Of a stretch of DNA of 32,406 bases, positions 17,409 to 25,920 are shown piece by piece. The DNA comes from Terrimicrobiaceae bacterium (lineage in GTDB: Bacteria > Verrucomicrobiota > Verrucomicrobiia > Chthoniobacterales > Terrimicrobiaceae), in the NCBI GenBank assembly GCA_023258235.1, contig JALQZP010000008.1:1-32406 (forward strand). Direction: 5' to 3'. Under the pieces are notes generated by a model that was given only the letters and a program-made list of their open reading frames with translations, was not told the origin of the DNA and searched no databases. Position numbers and translations under genes: made by a program. Position 1 is the first letter of the stretch. Each line of letters starts with the position of its first letter.

Positions 17409-18371
17409 CTATTCCAACCTCACCCGTGGATCCACAATCGCGTAGAGCAAGTCGGATGCAAGGTTCCCGGCGAGAACCAAAGCGGCAACAATGAAGTTCA
17501 ACGCCACCAGCATCGGGTAATCCCGCTCGAGCACAGCTTCGTAACCAAGACGGCCCATTCCCGGATAGGCAAAGATCGTCTCCACGATCACAGATCCCCC
17601 GATCAGCGCAGGTAGAAGTCCACCAATGCCGGTAATGAGCGGGCGAATGGAGTTGCGCAGGGCATGCTTGTAGAAAATCGTCCCCTCATCGAGACCCTTC
17701 GCCCGCGCCGTGCGGATATACCCCTCGCGCAGAGTCTCCAGCATGCTGGCTCGAATGTAGCGGGATTGCACCGCGATGCCACCCAGAGAGAGGATCGTTG
17801 CCGGGAGCATGACGTGCCAGATTTGATCCAGCCACATCGAGGCCATATTCGGAAATGAAATGCCATAGGACTGGGTCCCTAGCACCGGAACCGCCGTAAA
17901 TTTCACCAACCCGATCACCGCCAGATTGGCGATCCAGAACGTGGGAACGGCAATAAAAACAAACACCCCGAAGGAAATCACGCTATCCGGCGCTCGTCCG
18001 GCATACCTCGAACAAAAGACACCAATCACCAGGCCGAAAGTAAGCGAGAGGGTAATGGCGGCGACATTGAGAAGAACGGTCGCGGGCAACCGGTCGAAGA
18101 TCCGGCTCATGACAGGGCGGTCGTCTTTGATGCTCCTCAGTCGGCCAGTGAAGAGATCCCGCATATTCAGCCAGTATTGCTCGTAGAGCGGACGATCGAG
18201 GTGGAACTTTTTGCGGAACATCTCCTTCACCTGCGGCGTGATCTTGGGATTCAACTCCCCCCAAGGATAGGGACTCCCCGGCGACATCGTAACCATGAAG
18301 AATGAAACCAAGCTGAAGAAAAACAGCAGCACCATGCTGATCAAGATGCGGCGAATGAGGAAATTCAGCAT
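17409..18371 (-). CDS. ABC transporter permease, DppB/OppB family
   Basis: MLNFLIRRILISMVLLFFFSLVSFFMVTMSPGSPY...RYIRASMLETLREGYIRTARAKGLDEGTIFYKHALRNSIRPLITGIG EAA-loop. Confidence 0.93.
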   Translation of the reverse strand: MLNFLIRRILISMVLLFFFSLVSFFMVTMSPGSPYPWGELNPKITPQVKEMFRKKFHLDRPLYEQYWLNMRDLFTGRLRSIKDDRPVMSRIFDRLPATVLLNVAAITLSLTFGLVIGVFCSRYAGRAPDSVISFGVFVFIAVPTFWIANLAVIGLVKFTAVPVLGTQSYGISFPNMASMWLDQIWHVMLPATILSLGGIAVQSRYIRASMLETLREGYIRTARAKGLDEGTIFYKHALRNSIRPLITGIGGLLPALIGGSVIVETIFAYPGMGRLGYEAVLERDYPMLVALNFIVAALVLAGNLASDLLYAIVDPRVRLE

Positions 18372-18384
18372 GCCACGACTCCGC

Positions 18385-18918
18385 CTAAATCCAACCCAAC
18401 CATCCCACAAGCGAGGCTCCGCCAACAACAAAGAGGGGATTTGTTTTCGTGGCCGTGCAGATCACTGTGCATACGCCGGTGAGAATATAAGCCCGCCAAT
18501 CATGATCCGCAGCATGGCTCATCACATATCCGCTGGCAAGGACGAGACCCACGGTCAGCGGCGCGAACCCCTTTTCGATGGCATGGCGAAGCGGGGAGTC
18601 CGCAGCCCGATTCCATATGCGGCTCACGAGAAAAACAAGCACGGCCGCAGGCAGGATCATGGCCACTGTGGCCAGGACTGCTCCGGCAAGCCCCGCCGCC
18701 TTGTAGCCCAGAATCGTCACCAGCAGAACACTCGGTCCCGGAGCGGCTTGGGATATGGCAAAAACATCCGCGAATTGCTTGTCAGTAAGCCACCCGTAGG
18801 CCCCGACCGATTTGCGGTGCATTTCAGGAATGACAGTGTTTCCGCCGCCGATGGAAAGCAACGAAAGGGAGCTGAAAAGAAGCAGAATGTGAATGAGATT
18901 CAACCCTTCGTCTTTCAT
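18385..18918 (-). CDS. Chromate transporter, CHR domain half (short-chain ChrA)
   Basis: LLLFSSLSLLSIGGGNTVIPEMHRKSVGAYGWLTDKQFADVFAISQAAPGPSVLLVTILGYKAAG. Confidence 0.87.
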   Translation of the reverse strand: MKDEGLNLIHILLLFSSLSLLSIGGGNTVIPEMHRKSVGAYGWLTDKQFADVFAISQAAPGPSVLLVTILGYKAAGLAGAVLATVAMILPAAVLVFLVSRIWNRAADSPLRHAIEKGFAPLTVGLVLASGYVMSHAADHDWRAYILTGVCTVICTATKTNPLFVVGGASLVGWLGWI

Positions 18919-19484
18919 GCCCCCCTCCCCTTCGGCCAAGCCCACAGAAGCGCGGGCGGGGCGACGATGGCGAGCACCCCGAGGAGCGACCAATGCAGAA
19001 CCCCGTTCATCCCAAAGGTCGCAACCAAGAGCAATGCAGGAATGGCCCCCGTGATGCACTTGCGACCGGTTTTAATCGCCATCGAAAAAGTCAGGGCGAC
19101 AGCTCCCGCTGCGGCTCCCTTCAGGATTTGCTGCATGGCTGGAACATCGTTGTATTTGAAGTAGGCGATGCTCATCGCCAACACAATGACCACCGGCATA
19201 AAAGTAAGGCCGAAACAAGCCGCAAAAGCACCTGCGATTCCACGGAATTTCGAGCCGACAAAAACGGCCATATTGATCTGATTCGCCCCCGGAAGGATGC
19301 GACACATTGTGAGTGCACTCAGAAACTCCTCGTCGCTCATCCACTTTTTTTCGACCACCACCACCTCTCGCGACCAAGCAGAAAGACCTCCTCCGAAAGA
19401 AGCCAGGGCGATGTGATTGAATGTCCAGGCCAACTCGACGAGAGTCGGCCCGGGATTGCTACTCGTGGTGGAGATCGGGATCAT
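18915..19484 (-). CDS. Chromate transporter, CHR domain half (short-chain ChrA)
   Basis: LVELAWTFNHIALASFGGGLSAWSREVVVVEKKWMSDEEFLSALTMCRILPGANQINMAVFVGSKFRG; ATGA overlap with the second half. Confidence 0.87.
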   Translation of the reverse strand: MIPISTTSSNPGPTLVELAWTFNHIALASFGGGLSAWSREVVVVEKKWMSDEEFLSALTMCRILPGANQINMAVFVGSKFRGIAGAFAACFGLTFMPVVIVLAMSIAYFKYNDVPAMQQILKGAAAGAVALTFSMAIKTGRKCITGAIPALLLVATFGMNGVLHWSLLGVLAIVAPPALLWAWPKGRGA

Positions 19485-20451
19485 GTGAAAAATCGGTCTC
19501 CTCAGCGTGAAGAGAAGGATCCAACGGATCGGGGATTTCGTAGCGATGGGAGGCCTCCCAATCCTCCTCGAACACCTTGTCAAGCTGGGTGACGACGGCG
19601 CGATCCTCGACCACCACTCCGAGTTCGCGGCGAAGATCGAATGCGGAACGGTCGATATTCATCGAACCCACCAATGCCCGCTGCTTATCAGCAATGATGA
19701 GCTTGGCATGAAGACGCAGGTTTTTTTGTTTGTGCACCTTCGCGCCCGCTCGGCTAATGACGCGCAGGGACGAAAATGTGTCGAGAATGTCGCAGTCGCT
19801 GATTCCATGCTTGCCTCCGCAGAGGACTTTCACCTTCACGCCTTTCTCGGCAGCGTTTGCAATACGGTCCAGCAAGGTGGCATCGACAAATTTCGGATGC
19901 TGGATGTGAAGCGTCTGCTTCGCGGAATCGATAAAGTAAGCCATTTCCTCACGGGAGCGTTTATTGCTCCAGAGCAGACCGGCATTCGTGGCAGGAGCCC
20001 AATCGTCCTCCCGCCAATCCGCCTCGAAGCAGTCGATGATCTGCCGGATCTTCGCCGGATCGCGTGTCACGACCCCATAGTCCCTCGTCAGGGTGAAATA
20101 CTTTTCACACAGATTGAAGGTGGCGATGAGCGCAAGTTGGTCGTCAACGACCAGCGACTTCTCGTGGGTCACATAAAACCGCGGACTCGCCCACTTCGCC
20201 TCGACATCATTTTTTTTGAGCCACTCCATGGTCTCATCATTGGCGCGACTTCCCCCCGAGCGTTTCGAGTTCAGCATGACACGGACTCGCACTCCGGACT
20301 TTCGCGCATCCCCGACGGCTTGAAGAATATCGGGATGGGTAAAAGTAAATTGCTTGAGAAGAAGCGTGTGTCTGGCCTGGCGAATCAGGTCGACTACAGG
20401 CGCCGGTCCTTCATTGGGCTGCACGATGAGTTGCGAGGTGGTGTTCGACAT
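19459..20451 (-). CDS. Phospholipase D-like / cardiolipin synthase-like protein
   Basis: Two HKD motifs: HEKSLVVDDQLALIATFN and HAKLIIADKQRALVGSMN. Confidence 0.88.
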   Translation of the reverse strand: MSNTTSQLIVQPNEGPAPVVDLIRQARHTLLLKQFTFTHPDILQAVGDARKSGVRVRVMLNSKRSGGSRANDETMEWLKKNDVEAKWASPRFYVTHEKSLVVDDQLALIATFNLCEKYFTLTRDYGVVTRDPAKIRQIIDCFEADWREDDWAPATNAGLLWSNKRSREEMAYFIDSAKQTLHIQHPKFVDATLLDRIANAAEKGVKVKVLCGGKHGISDCDILDTFSSLRVISRAGAKVHKQKNLRLHAKLIIADKQRALVGSMNIDRSAFDLRRELGVVVEDRAVVTQLDKVFEEDWEASHRYEIPDPLDPSLHAEETDFSHDPDLHHE

Positions 20452-20544
20452 AAATAGGAAAGCTGGCAACGTGCACAATTCTTGAATCTTTCGCAAGCGC
20501 GAGGAGTTGCTTGAATTGGCCCGGGTATGGGACTACAAGGGCTT

Positions 20545-20937
20545 ATGGCTCGCAAAAAGAAATCCTCCCCCCAGCCGACGTGGCTGATCGCGGTCATAGT
20601 CTTTGCCGTGGTGGCTTTTATCGGTTCCCGATTTTTCAATTCCCAAGAGACCGATCCATACCGGACCATTCCGCTACTGAGCGCTTCCTCCTATCTCGAA
20701 AACTCCAACAGTCTTCGCGGGAATGTTTACAAACTGAGGGGCACCGTCGCCGAGTCACTCGCCTGGTCGCCGGATTCCGGCAGACTCATCGCCATCAATG
20801 TGGATGACGAGCAACTCCCGCTGCTTGTGACGCCCGAGTTCAGTTCGATGAATATCCAAAAGGAGCAAAAGCTCATTTTCGTCGTGGAAGTCGATGAAAA
20901 GGGCATCCTCAGGACTAAAAAAGTCAACAAATCGTGA
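20545..20937 (+). CDS. Hypothetical membrane-anchored small protein
   Basis: MARKKKSSPQPTWLIAVIVFAVVAFIGSRFF N-terminal TM then a soluble domain; GTG of next gene overlaps its stop (track ORF starts at 20527). Confidence 0.7.
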   Translation: MARKKKSSPQPTWLIAVIVFAVVAFIGSRFFNSQETDPYRTIPLLSASSYLENSNSLRGNVYKLRGTVAESLAWSPDSGRLIAINVDDEQLPLLVTPEFSSMNIQKEQKLIFVVEVDEKGILRTKKVNKS

Positions 20938-23012
20938 AAATTTCCGCCCTTGTTCCGATTGTTTGGTTGCTAGTTTGCCTGCCTGTTTTTTCGCAAGATA
21001 TTCCAGCAGGGGCGGGCGACTCAAAGGCGGCCACTGGTGGCGCCAGACCGCCCCAAGCGAATGAGGGCTTCATCGGCCGCGATATACCCGCCTTCGATCC
21101 CGGCAGCGAAGTCATGAGCTATGATGGCAAGCTTTGGAACATCAATAACAACCGTATGTTCCGGGCCAGATTTGAGAAATTCCTGAATGCTCCAGCGGCC
21201 ACCTCCGAGTCCGACCTCGCCTACCGTCAAACGATTGACCGGATACTCGACCTTATTTCTCCAGGCAAGGCCACGAAACAAAACCAAGATGCCGCATTCG
21301 CGCTGCTCAAGAAGGCTTCGGAGTACAAAGAAGACGCCAATCTCTGCCGCACGCTCTCGGATGCCATCTATTCCTCGACTTCCAGCCTGACAACGATCGA
21401 GAAACTCAAGCGCGAAAATGTCCTCCTGGAAAAGCAACGTACCACAGCGGAGTGGAACAATCAGATGGCGGCAAAAAATATTTCGCTACCCACCAGCCAG
21501 AAGGATTCGGCCCAACGCCAAGAGGATCAAAAAAATGAGCGCGAAGCTCGAATGGCGTCAACCAAGCGCCAATTATCGGATATCGGTCAGACGATCGAAA
21601 ACAACAAGGTCCGTATCGCCCTCACGGAGATGACAACCAAAGGCCACCTTCAAGCTCTGATCATGCAGTTTTTTGCAACCCGGAGATTCGAGCATGTGAT
21701 TATCGCCAACCGATTTTACAGAGCCATCTACACCGACGGAGATAACTCGATCGAAGTATTCAAGAAGATGGTCAACTCACTCCCCATAAACAAAGATGCG
21801 GGCCAGGCGAAAATCAGCGCCGAATTCGATCCGCAGGTTTCAGCCTCCGAGGGAGTGCTGGACAACAATGCCGGAGCAAGCGCAGGTGGAGGAAATAAGA
21901 ATGGCACGAACGTGAATATATACAACGGCAATGCCCAACAACGAACTGGCAATTCCCTTTCGGCAAGGGGCATGAAGATGGGATTGGACAATTTCGGCAT
22001 CGAGAGCATGACAGGAGGTGCCGCTTCTGCAGCGCAGAGTATCAGCAAGCTCATCAGCTCACTGAGCCAGATAGACGCCCTCGCGAATGAAGCGATTCGC
22101 GATGTGAATGAAGGCGTGGAAGCCTACAAATTCCTTCTGGAGCAGGGCGAATTGCAAAGTGCCACGGAGCGGCTGCAAGAAACCTTCGCCTTGGGTGAAT
22201 ATATGCCAAGTATTCGACTTCTACCCCGGGAGGACAAACGCAGGGCACTCGAGTTCACCCAGAAAAGCAATGAACTCCTCGCCGCCCTTGAAGTCAACGA
22301 CCTCACACGCGCCGAAAAATTGGTGCACGAAATCGAGGGCCTGGCGAAAGACTTCGACCCAAGCAAGCCCCTCGCCAAAATCGAAACCGCAAAAAGCATC
22401 AGCAGCATGCACCTCGCCAAAGCCCGCAACGCGGCTGTATCCGGCGACAAATCCTCGATGGAAAAGGAACTCCGCGCCGCTGCCGAAATCTGGCCCAGAA
22501 ATCCGGCTCTGGCTGAAGTGGGAACTACGATCTCCAATCAATCGGATATCCAACAGCAGGCCATGAATGATTTTGACCGCCTCAAAAGCCAAAAAAACTA
22601 CCGTCAGATTTACAATGACAAGCTGCGCTTCATCGCCGCCGCCGCTCTCTATCCCGAAAAACAACAGGAATTGGCCGACATCCTCCAGCAGATGGCCGCC
22701 GTGGAAGGCGCCATCATCAAAGCCAAGGAGATCGCCCAGCGCGGGGACTCGGCCGGTGCATGGGAAAGCGTGGAAGCCGCACAGAAAGAATTTCCCGATG
22801 ACACCGAACTCAACCAACTTCGCGCCGATCTCACCACGCGGGCGGCTGATTTCGTGCAGGCGCTCAACGAGGCCGTCGAATACGAGAAAAAAGACCAACC
22901 CGGCTCCTCTCTCGCCTGGTATTTGAAAGCCCGAAAGAAATACCCCGCCAGCCAGTTTGCGAAGGAGGGCATCCAGCGCCTCGGCCGGCAGATCCTCCCT
23001 AATTCGAAATAA
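20934..23012 (+). CDS. Hypothetical exported helical/TPR-like repeat protein
   Basis: GTG start, signal peptide MKISALVPIVWLLVCLPVFS; long helical protein with N/G-rich linker and TPR-like C-terminus (AWESVEAAQKEFPDDTELNQLRADL). Confidence 0.78.
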   Translation: MKISALVPIVWLLVCLPVFSQDIPAGAGDSKAATGGARPPQANEGFIGRDIPAFDPGSEVMSYDGKLWNINNNRMFRARFEKFLNAPAATSESDLAYRQTIDRILDLISPGKATKQNQDAAFALLKKASEYKEDANLCRTLSDAIYSSTSSLTTIEKLKRENVLLEKQRTTAEWNNQMAAKNISLPTSQKDSAQRQEDQKNEREARMASTKRQLSDIGQTIENNKVRIALTEMTTKGHLQALIMQFFATRRFEHVIIANRFYRAIYTDGDNSIEVFKKMVNSLPINKDAGQAKISAEFDPQVSASEGVLDNNAGASAGGGNKNGTNVNIYNGNAQQRTGNSLSARGMKMGLDNFGIESMTGGAASAAQSISKLISSLSQIDALANEAIRDVNEGVEAYKFLLEQGELQSATERLQETFALGEYMPSIRLLPREDKRRALEFTQKSNELLAALEVNDLTRAEKLVHEIEGLAKDFDPSKPLAKIETAKSISSMHLAKARNAAVSGDKSSMEKELRAAAEIWPRNPALAEVGTTISNQSDIQQQAMNDFDRLKSQKNYRQIYNDKLRFIAAAALYPEKQQELADILQQMAAVEGAIIKAKEIAQRGDSAGAWESVEAAQKEFPDDTELNQLRADLTTRAADFVQALNEAVEYEKKDQPGSSLAWYLKARKKYPASQFAKEGIQRLGRQILPNSK

Positions 23013-23026
23013 AACCGAATCGGGAA

Positions 23027-23458
23027 ATGAAACAAAAGATTCTCATCGTGGATGGCCACAGCATGATCTTTGCGTTTCCGGAACTCACGATTCAGCACAG
23101 GAATAATACGGCCAACGCGCGGGATGGCCTCATTCGCCTTCTCACCGGACTGCAAGACGCCACAGATTGGACGGTTGCTGTCGTTTTCGATGGCAAGGGC
23201 CCCAAGGCCTCCAGCGAAGGGTCTCCGCACGGAATTGCGGTTTTTTACTCCCGCGAGGGACAAACGGCGGATGCCATCATCGAGCGCCTTGCCGCAAAAT
23301 ACGGCGCAGACTTTCAAGTCACCGTTGCCACGAACGATCGCATGGAGCGCACAACCTCGGAATCATTCGGATGCGACTCGATTTCCGCCACACAACTCTT
23401 CATTGAAATCGAGCGGGCCAACGAATCCCTGAGGGAAAAAATCCGCCGCCTACAATGA
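23027..23458 (+). CDS. YacP-like NYN domain protein (putative endoribonuclease)
   Basis: MKQKILIVDGHSMIFAFPEL...WTVAVVFDGKGPKASSE...VFYSREGQTADAIIERLAAKYG...VTVATNDRMERTT. Confidence 0.83.
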   Translation: MKQKILIVDGHSMIFAFPELTIQHRNNTANARDGLIRLLTGLQDATDWTVAVVFDGKGPKASSEGSPHGIAVFYSREGQTADAIIERLAAKYGADFQVTVATNDRMERTTSESFGCDSISATQLFIEIERANESLREKIRRLQ

Positions 23459-23574
23459 CGCGGGGGAATTGCGCTTGACCCCGGCTTCGCGTCCAGAAAA
23501 GTTGACGGACATGGCAAGAGGGGATCACCAGCCGGACTGGCACAGGGAAACACTTCCGCAAGAAAGCCTGAAAA

Positions 23575-24498
23575 ATGCTTTTTGAAGTCGTTCATACCAC
23601 GGATTACCGCTATAGCGTGCCGGTGAGCGAGGCCTACCTTGAGGCTCGCCTGACCCCACCCGAACGCGAGGAACAGGAAGTCCTTTCGCATCGGATTGAT
23701 TTCCACCCGGAGGCCAAAATTTCCGAGTACACGGACTATTTTGGCAATGCAGCCACATTTTATTCCATGACGCTTCGTCATGAAAAACTCAGAGTGTCGA
23801 ACCGCATGACGGTGCGCACAAAGCCTCGAAATCTGGATCTGGAGGCCTTGAATCTCAATGTCACCGAGGCAAGACAGATCTTGGGATCCTCGATGTCGGA
23901 TATTTTCGATTACTTGCAGCCGACGGAAGCAGTGCCGAACGGGGGACCGGCGGCATCCTGGGCAAAGAAGTTTTTCAAAAGCTCCACTCCGGTTCGCGTG
24001 GCATTGCAGGATGTGAACGAGGCCATTCACGAGCATTTCACCTACAAATCCGGTGCGACCGAGAACTCCACACCTCTGGCAAGCATTTGGAAAAAGCGCG
24101 AAGGCGTCTGCCAAGACTTCGCTCACATCATGCTCAGCATTCTTCGTGCAGCGGGACTACCGGGGAGATACGTCTGTGGCTACATCGAGTCCGACTCGCC
24201 CAAAGCCAATGGCACAGAAGGGAACCTTGTCGGATCCCTCGCCACACACGCTTGGGTCGAAGTCATGCTTCCAGGCCTTCGCTGGGTGGCGCTCGACCCA
24301 ACAAACAAACAGTGGTGCGGCGAACGCCATATCACGGTCTCCGTCGGCAGGGATTTTTCGGACGCCGCTCCGGTACGCGGCACCTTCAAGGGCTCTGGCA
24401 CCCAAAGCATAGGCGTGAGTGTCACCATGCGGCGGTTGCCGGAGACGCGTGGGCTAGGCTTAAATCAGTCCCGAAACACGATCGCGCGCGTTCCGTGA
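23575..24498 (+). CDS. Transglutaminase-like cysteine peptidase family protein
   Basis: MLFEVVHTTDYRYSVPVSEAYLEARLTPP N-terminal domain; KREGVCQDFAHIMLSILRAAGLPGRYVCGYI...ATHAWVEVMLPGLRWVALDPTN (C/H/D triad). Confidence 0.93.
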   Translation: MLFEVVHTTDYRYSVPVSEAYLEARLTPPEREEQEVLSHRIDFHPEAKISEYTDYFGNAATFYSMTLRHEKLRVSNRMTVRTKPRNLDLEALNLNVTEARQILGSSMSDIFDYLQPTEAVPNGGPAASWAKKFFKSSTPVRVALQDVNEAIHEHFTYKSGATENSTPLASIWKKREGVCQDFAHIMLSILRAAGLPGRYVCGYIESDSPKANGTEGNLVGSLATHAWVEVMLPGLRWVALDPTNKQWCGERHITVSVGRDFSDAAPVRGTFKGSGTQSIGVSVTMRRLPETRGLGLNQSRNTIARVP

Positions 24499-25316
24499 AC
24501 CAGCACCCTATCCTCGACGTGAAATCGAACCCCACGCGCGAGAGCCAATCGCTCGCAGTCCCGGCCCATCCTGACAAGGTCATCTGGCACGTGATAATGC
24601 TCCACCCGGGCAACCTCCTGCTCGATGATCGGCCCCTGATCAAGGTCGGACGTGGCATAGTGGCATGTGGCTCCGATTAGCTTGACTCCCCGTTCAAACG
24701 CCCGGCGGTAGGGATTCGCTCCCACGAAGGCAGGTAAAAACGAGTGGTGAATATTGATAATACGGCCCTCGAACTCCTGACACAGCCAATCGGGCAGGAT
24801 TTGCATAAAGCGTGCGAGAACGATCAACTCGGTATTGCACTCCCGCAACCGCACAGCGAGCTTCTCAAACGCAGCCGACTTGTCACCGTTGAAATCGATC
24901 TCCTCGAAGGCCACTCCCTCACGCTCCACAATCCCCCGGCATTCGCCATGATTGGAAAGCACCATCGGAATCGAGATATTCAATTCCCCTGATCGCCACC
25001 GCCAAAGCAGATCGGTAAGGCAATGGTCCTGGCGACTTGTCAACATAACAGCATTCACCGGTCTATCACTCGGACGCAAAGTCCACTCCGCCCCCATTGG
25101 CGTTGCGATGGACTCGAACTCCGAGCGAAACTCCGATGGATCGGAGGCAATTTTTCCACCAGTGAAGGCAAGTCGACTGAAGAACCACTTTGAAAGGGGA
25201 TCGGTGTATTGACTGACCTCAAGCAGGTTTCCACCCGAGGCGGCAATAAATCCGGTAATCCGTGCCAGCAAACCAACCGCATCGGGACAATGCAGCTTGA
25301 GAATATGCGTTTTCAT
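24465..25316 (-). CDS. purU: Formyltetrahydrofolate deformylase
   Basis: ACT-like N-terminus KLHCPDAVGLLARITGFIAASGGNLLEVSQYTD; LSNHGECRG..., LARFMQILPDWLCQEFEGRIINIHHSFLPAFVGANPYRRAFERGVKLIGATCHYATSDLDQGPIIEQEV. Confidence 0.95.
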   Translation of the reverse strand: MKTHILKLHCPDAVGLLARITGFIAASGGNLLEVSQYTDPLSKWFFSRLAFTGGKIASDPSEFRSEFESIATPMGAEWTLRPSDRPVNAVMLTSRQDHCLTDLLWRWRSGELNISIPMVLSNHGECRGIVEREGVAFEEIDFNGDKSAAFEKLAVRLRECNTELIVLARFMQILPDWLCQEFEGRIINIHHSFLPAFVGANPYRRAFERGVKLIGATCHYATSDLDQGPIIEQEVARVEHYHVPDDLVRMGRDCERLALARGVRFHVEDRVLVHGTRAIVFRD

Positions 25317-25816
25317 CAAACCAGTGCGGCAGGCTCAGGCGTGGGCGCGACTTGGGGAGCGACCGGAGCAGGCTTCGGTTGTTCCTTGGTATGGCTGCCA
25401 CCATCACCCCCACCCCCACCTCCCTTGACATGAGGGTCGAAATAGTGGTCCAAGGCCAAGAAAAACGCCTTGGAATGGCGGGCGAAGAAAAAGTTGAAAA
25501 GCACGACCGGCGAGATGACGCAAAGGAGCAAGATGGGCAGGTTCAAATGGTGGAAATATTCCAAGTAACAATAGATGGCGATCCCGAGTAGGCTTCCGCC
25601 GCCATAATTGATCGCCCAGATGGATAGAAGAAAATAGCCCAGTTCCCGCTCATAAGCATACCCGCAGCGCGGACACCCATCCAGCGGCGTGAAGTAATCC
25701 CGCAGGCGACGAATGCGATGAATCGGCATGAAGATCGGCTTCGTTCCACACTCCGGACACTTCAAGAGGCAGGCACGGAAGAAATACTTTAAGGCGCGGC
25801 GAAAATCGAGATTCAT
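25316..25816 (-). CDS. DUF983-like zinc-ribbon membrane protein with low-complexity C-terminus
   Basis: KCPECGTKPIF...CPRCGYAYERELGYFLLSIWAINY, TM segments; GGGGGGDGGS...PAPVAPQVAPTPEP tail; stop overlaps purU ATG (TGATG). Confidence 0.78.
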   Translation of the reverse strand: MNLDFRRALKYFFRACLLKCPECGTKPIFMPIHRIRRLRDYFTPLDGCPRCGYAYERELGYFLLSIWAINYGGGSLLGIAIYCYLEYFHHLNLPILLLCVISPVVLFNFFFARHSKAFFLALDHYFDPHVKGGGGGGDGGSHTKEQPKPAPVAPQVAPTPEPAALV

Positions 25817-25920
25817 GAAAGCGAATAAGCCACAGATTTATTGATGAAATACCACGCATGGCAAGCCGTCTGGAAGCGGATCTGCATTGCAGACAACGGG
25901 AATATCGGTTTCATGGCAAA

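Noticed and set aside
22221-23317. Minus-strand ORFs antisense to the exported TPR-like and NYN genes
   Set aside because: No motifs; the plus-strand frames have a signal peptide or a recognisable NYN fold and coupled starts
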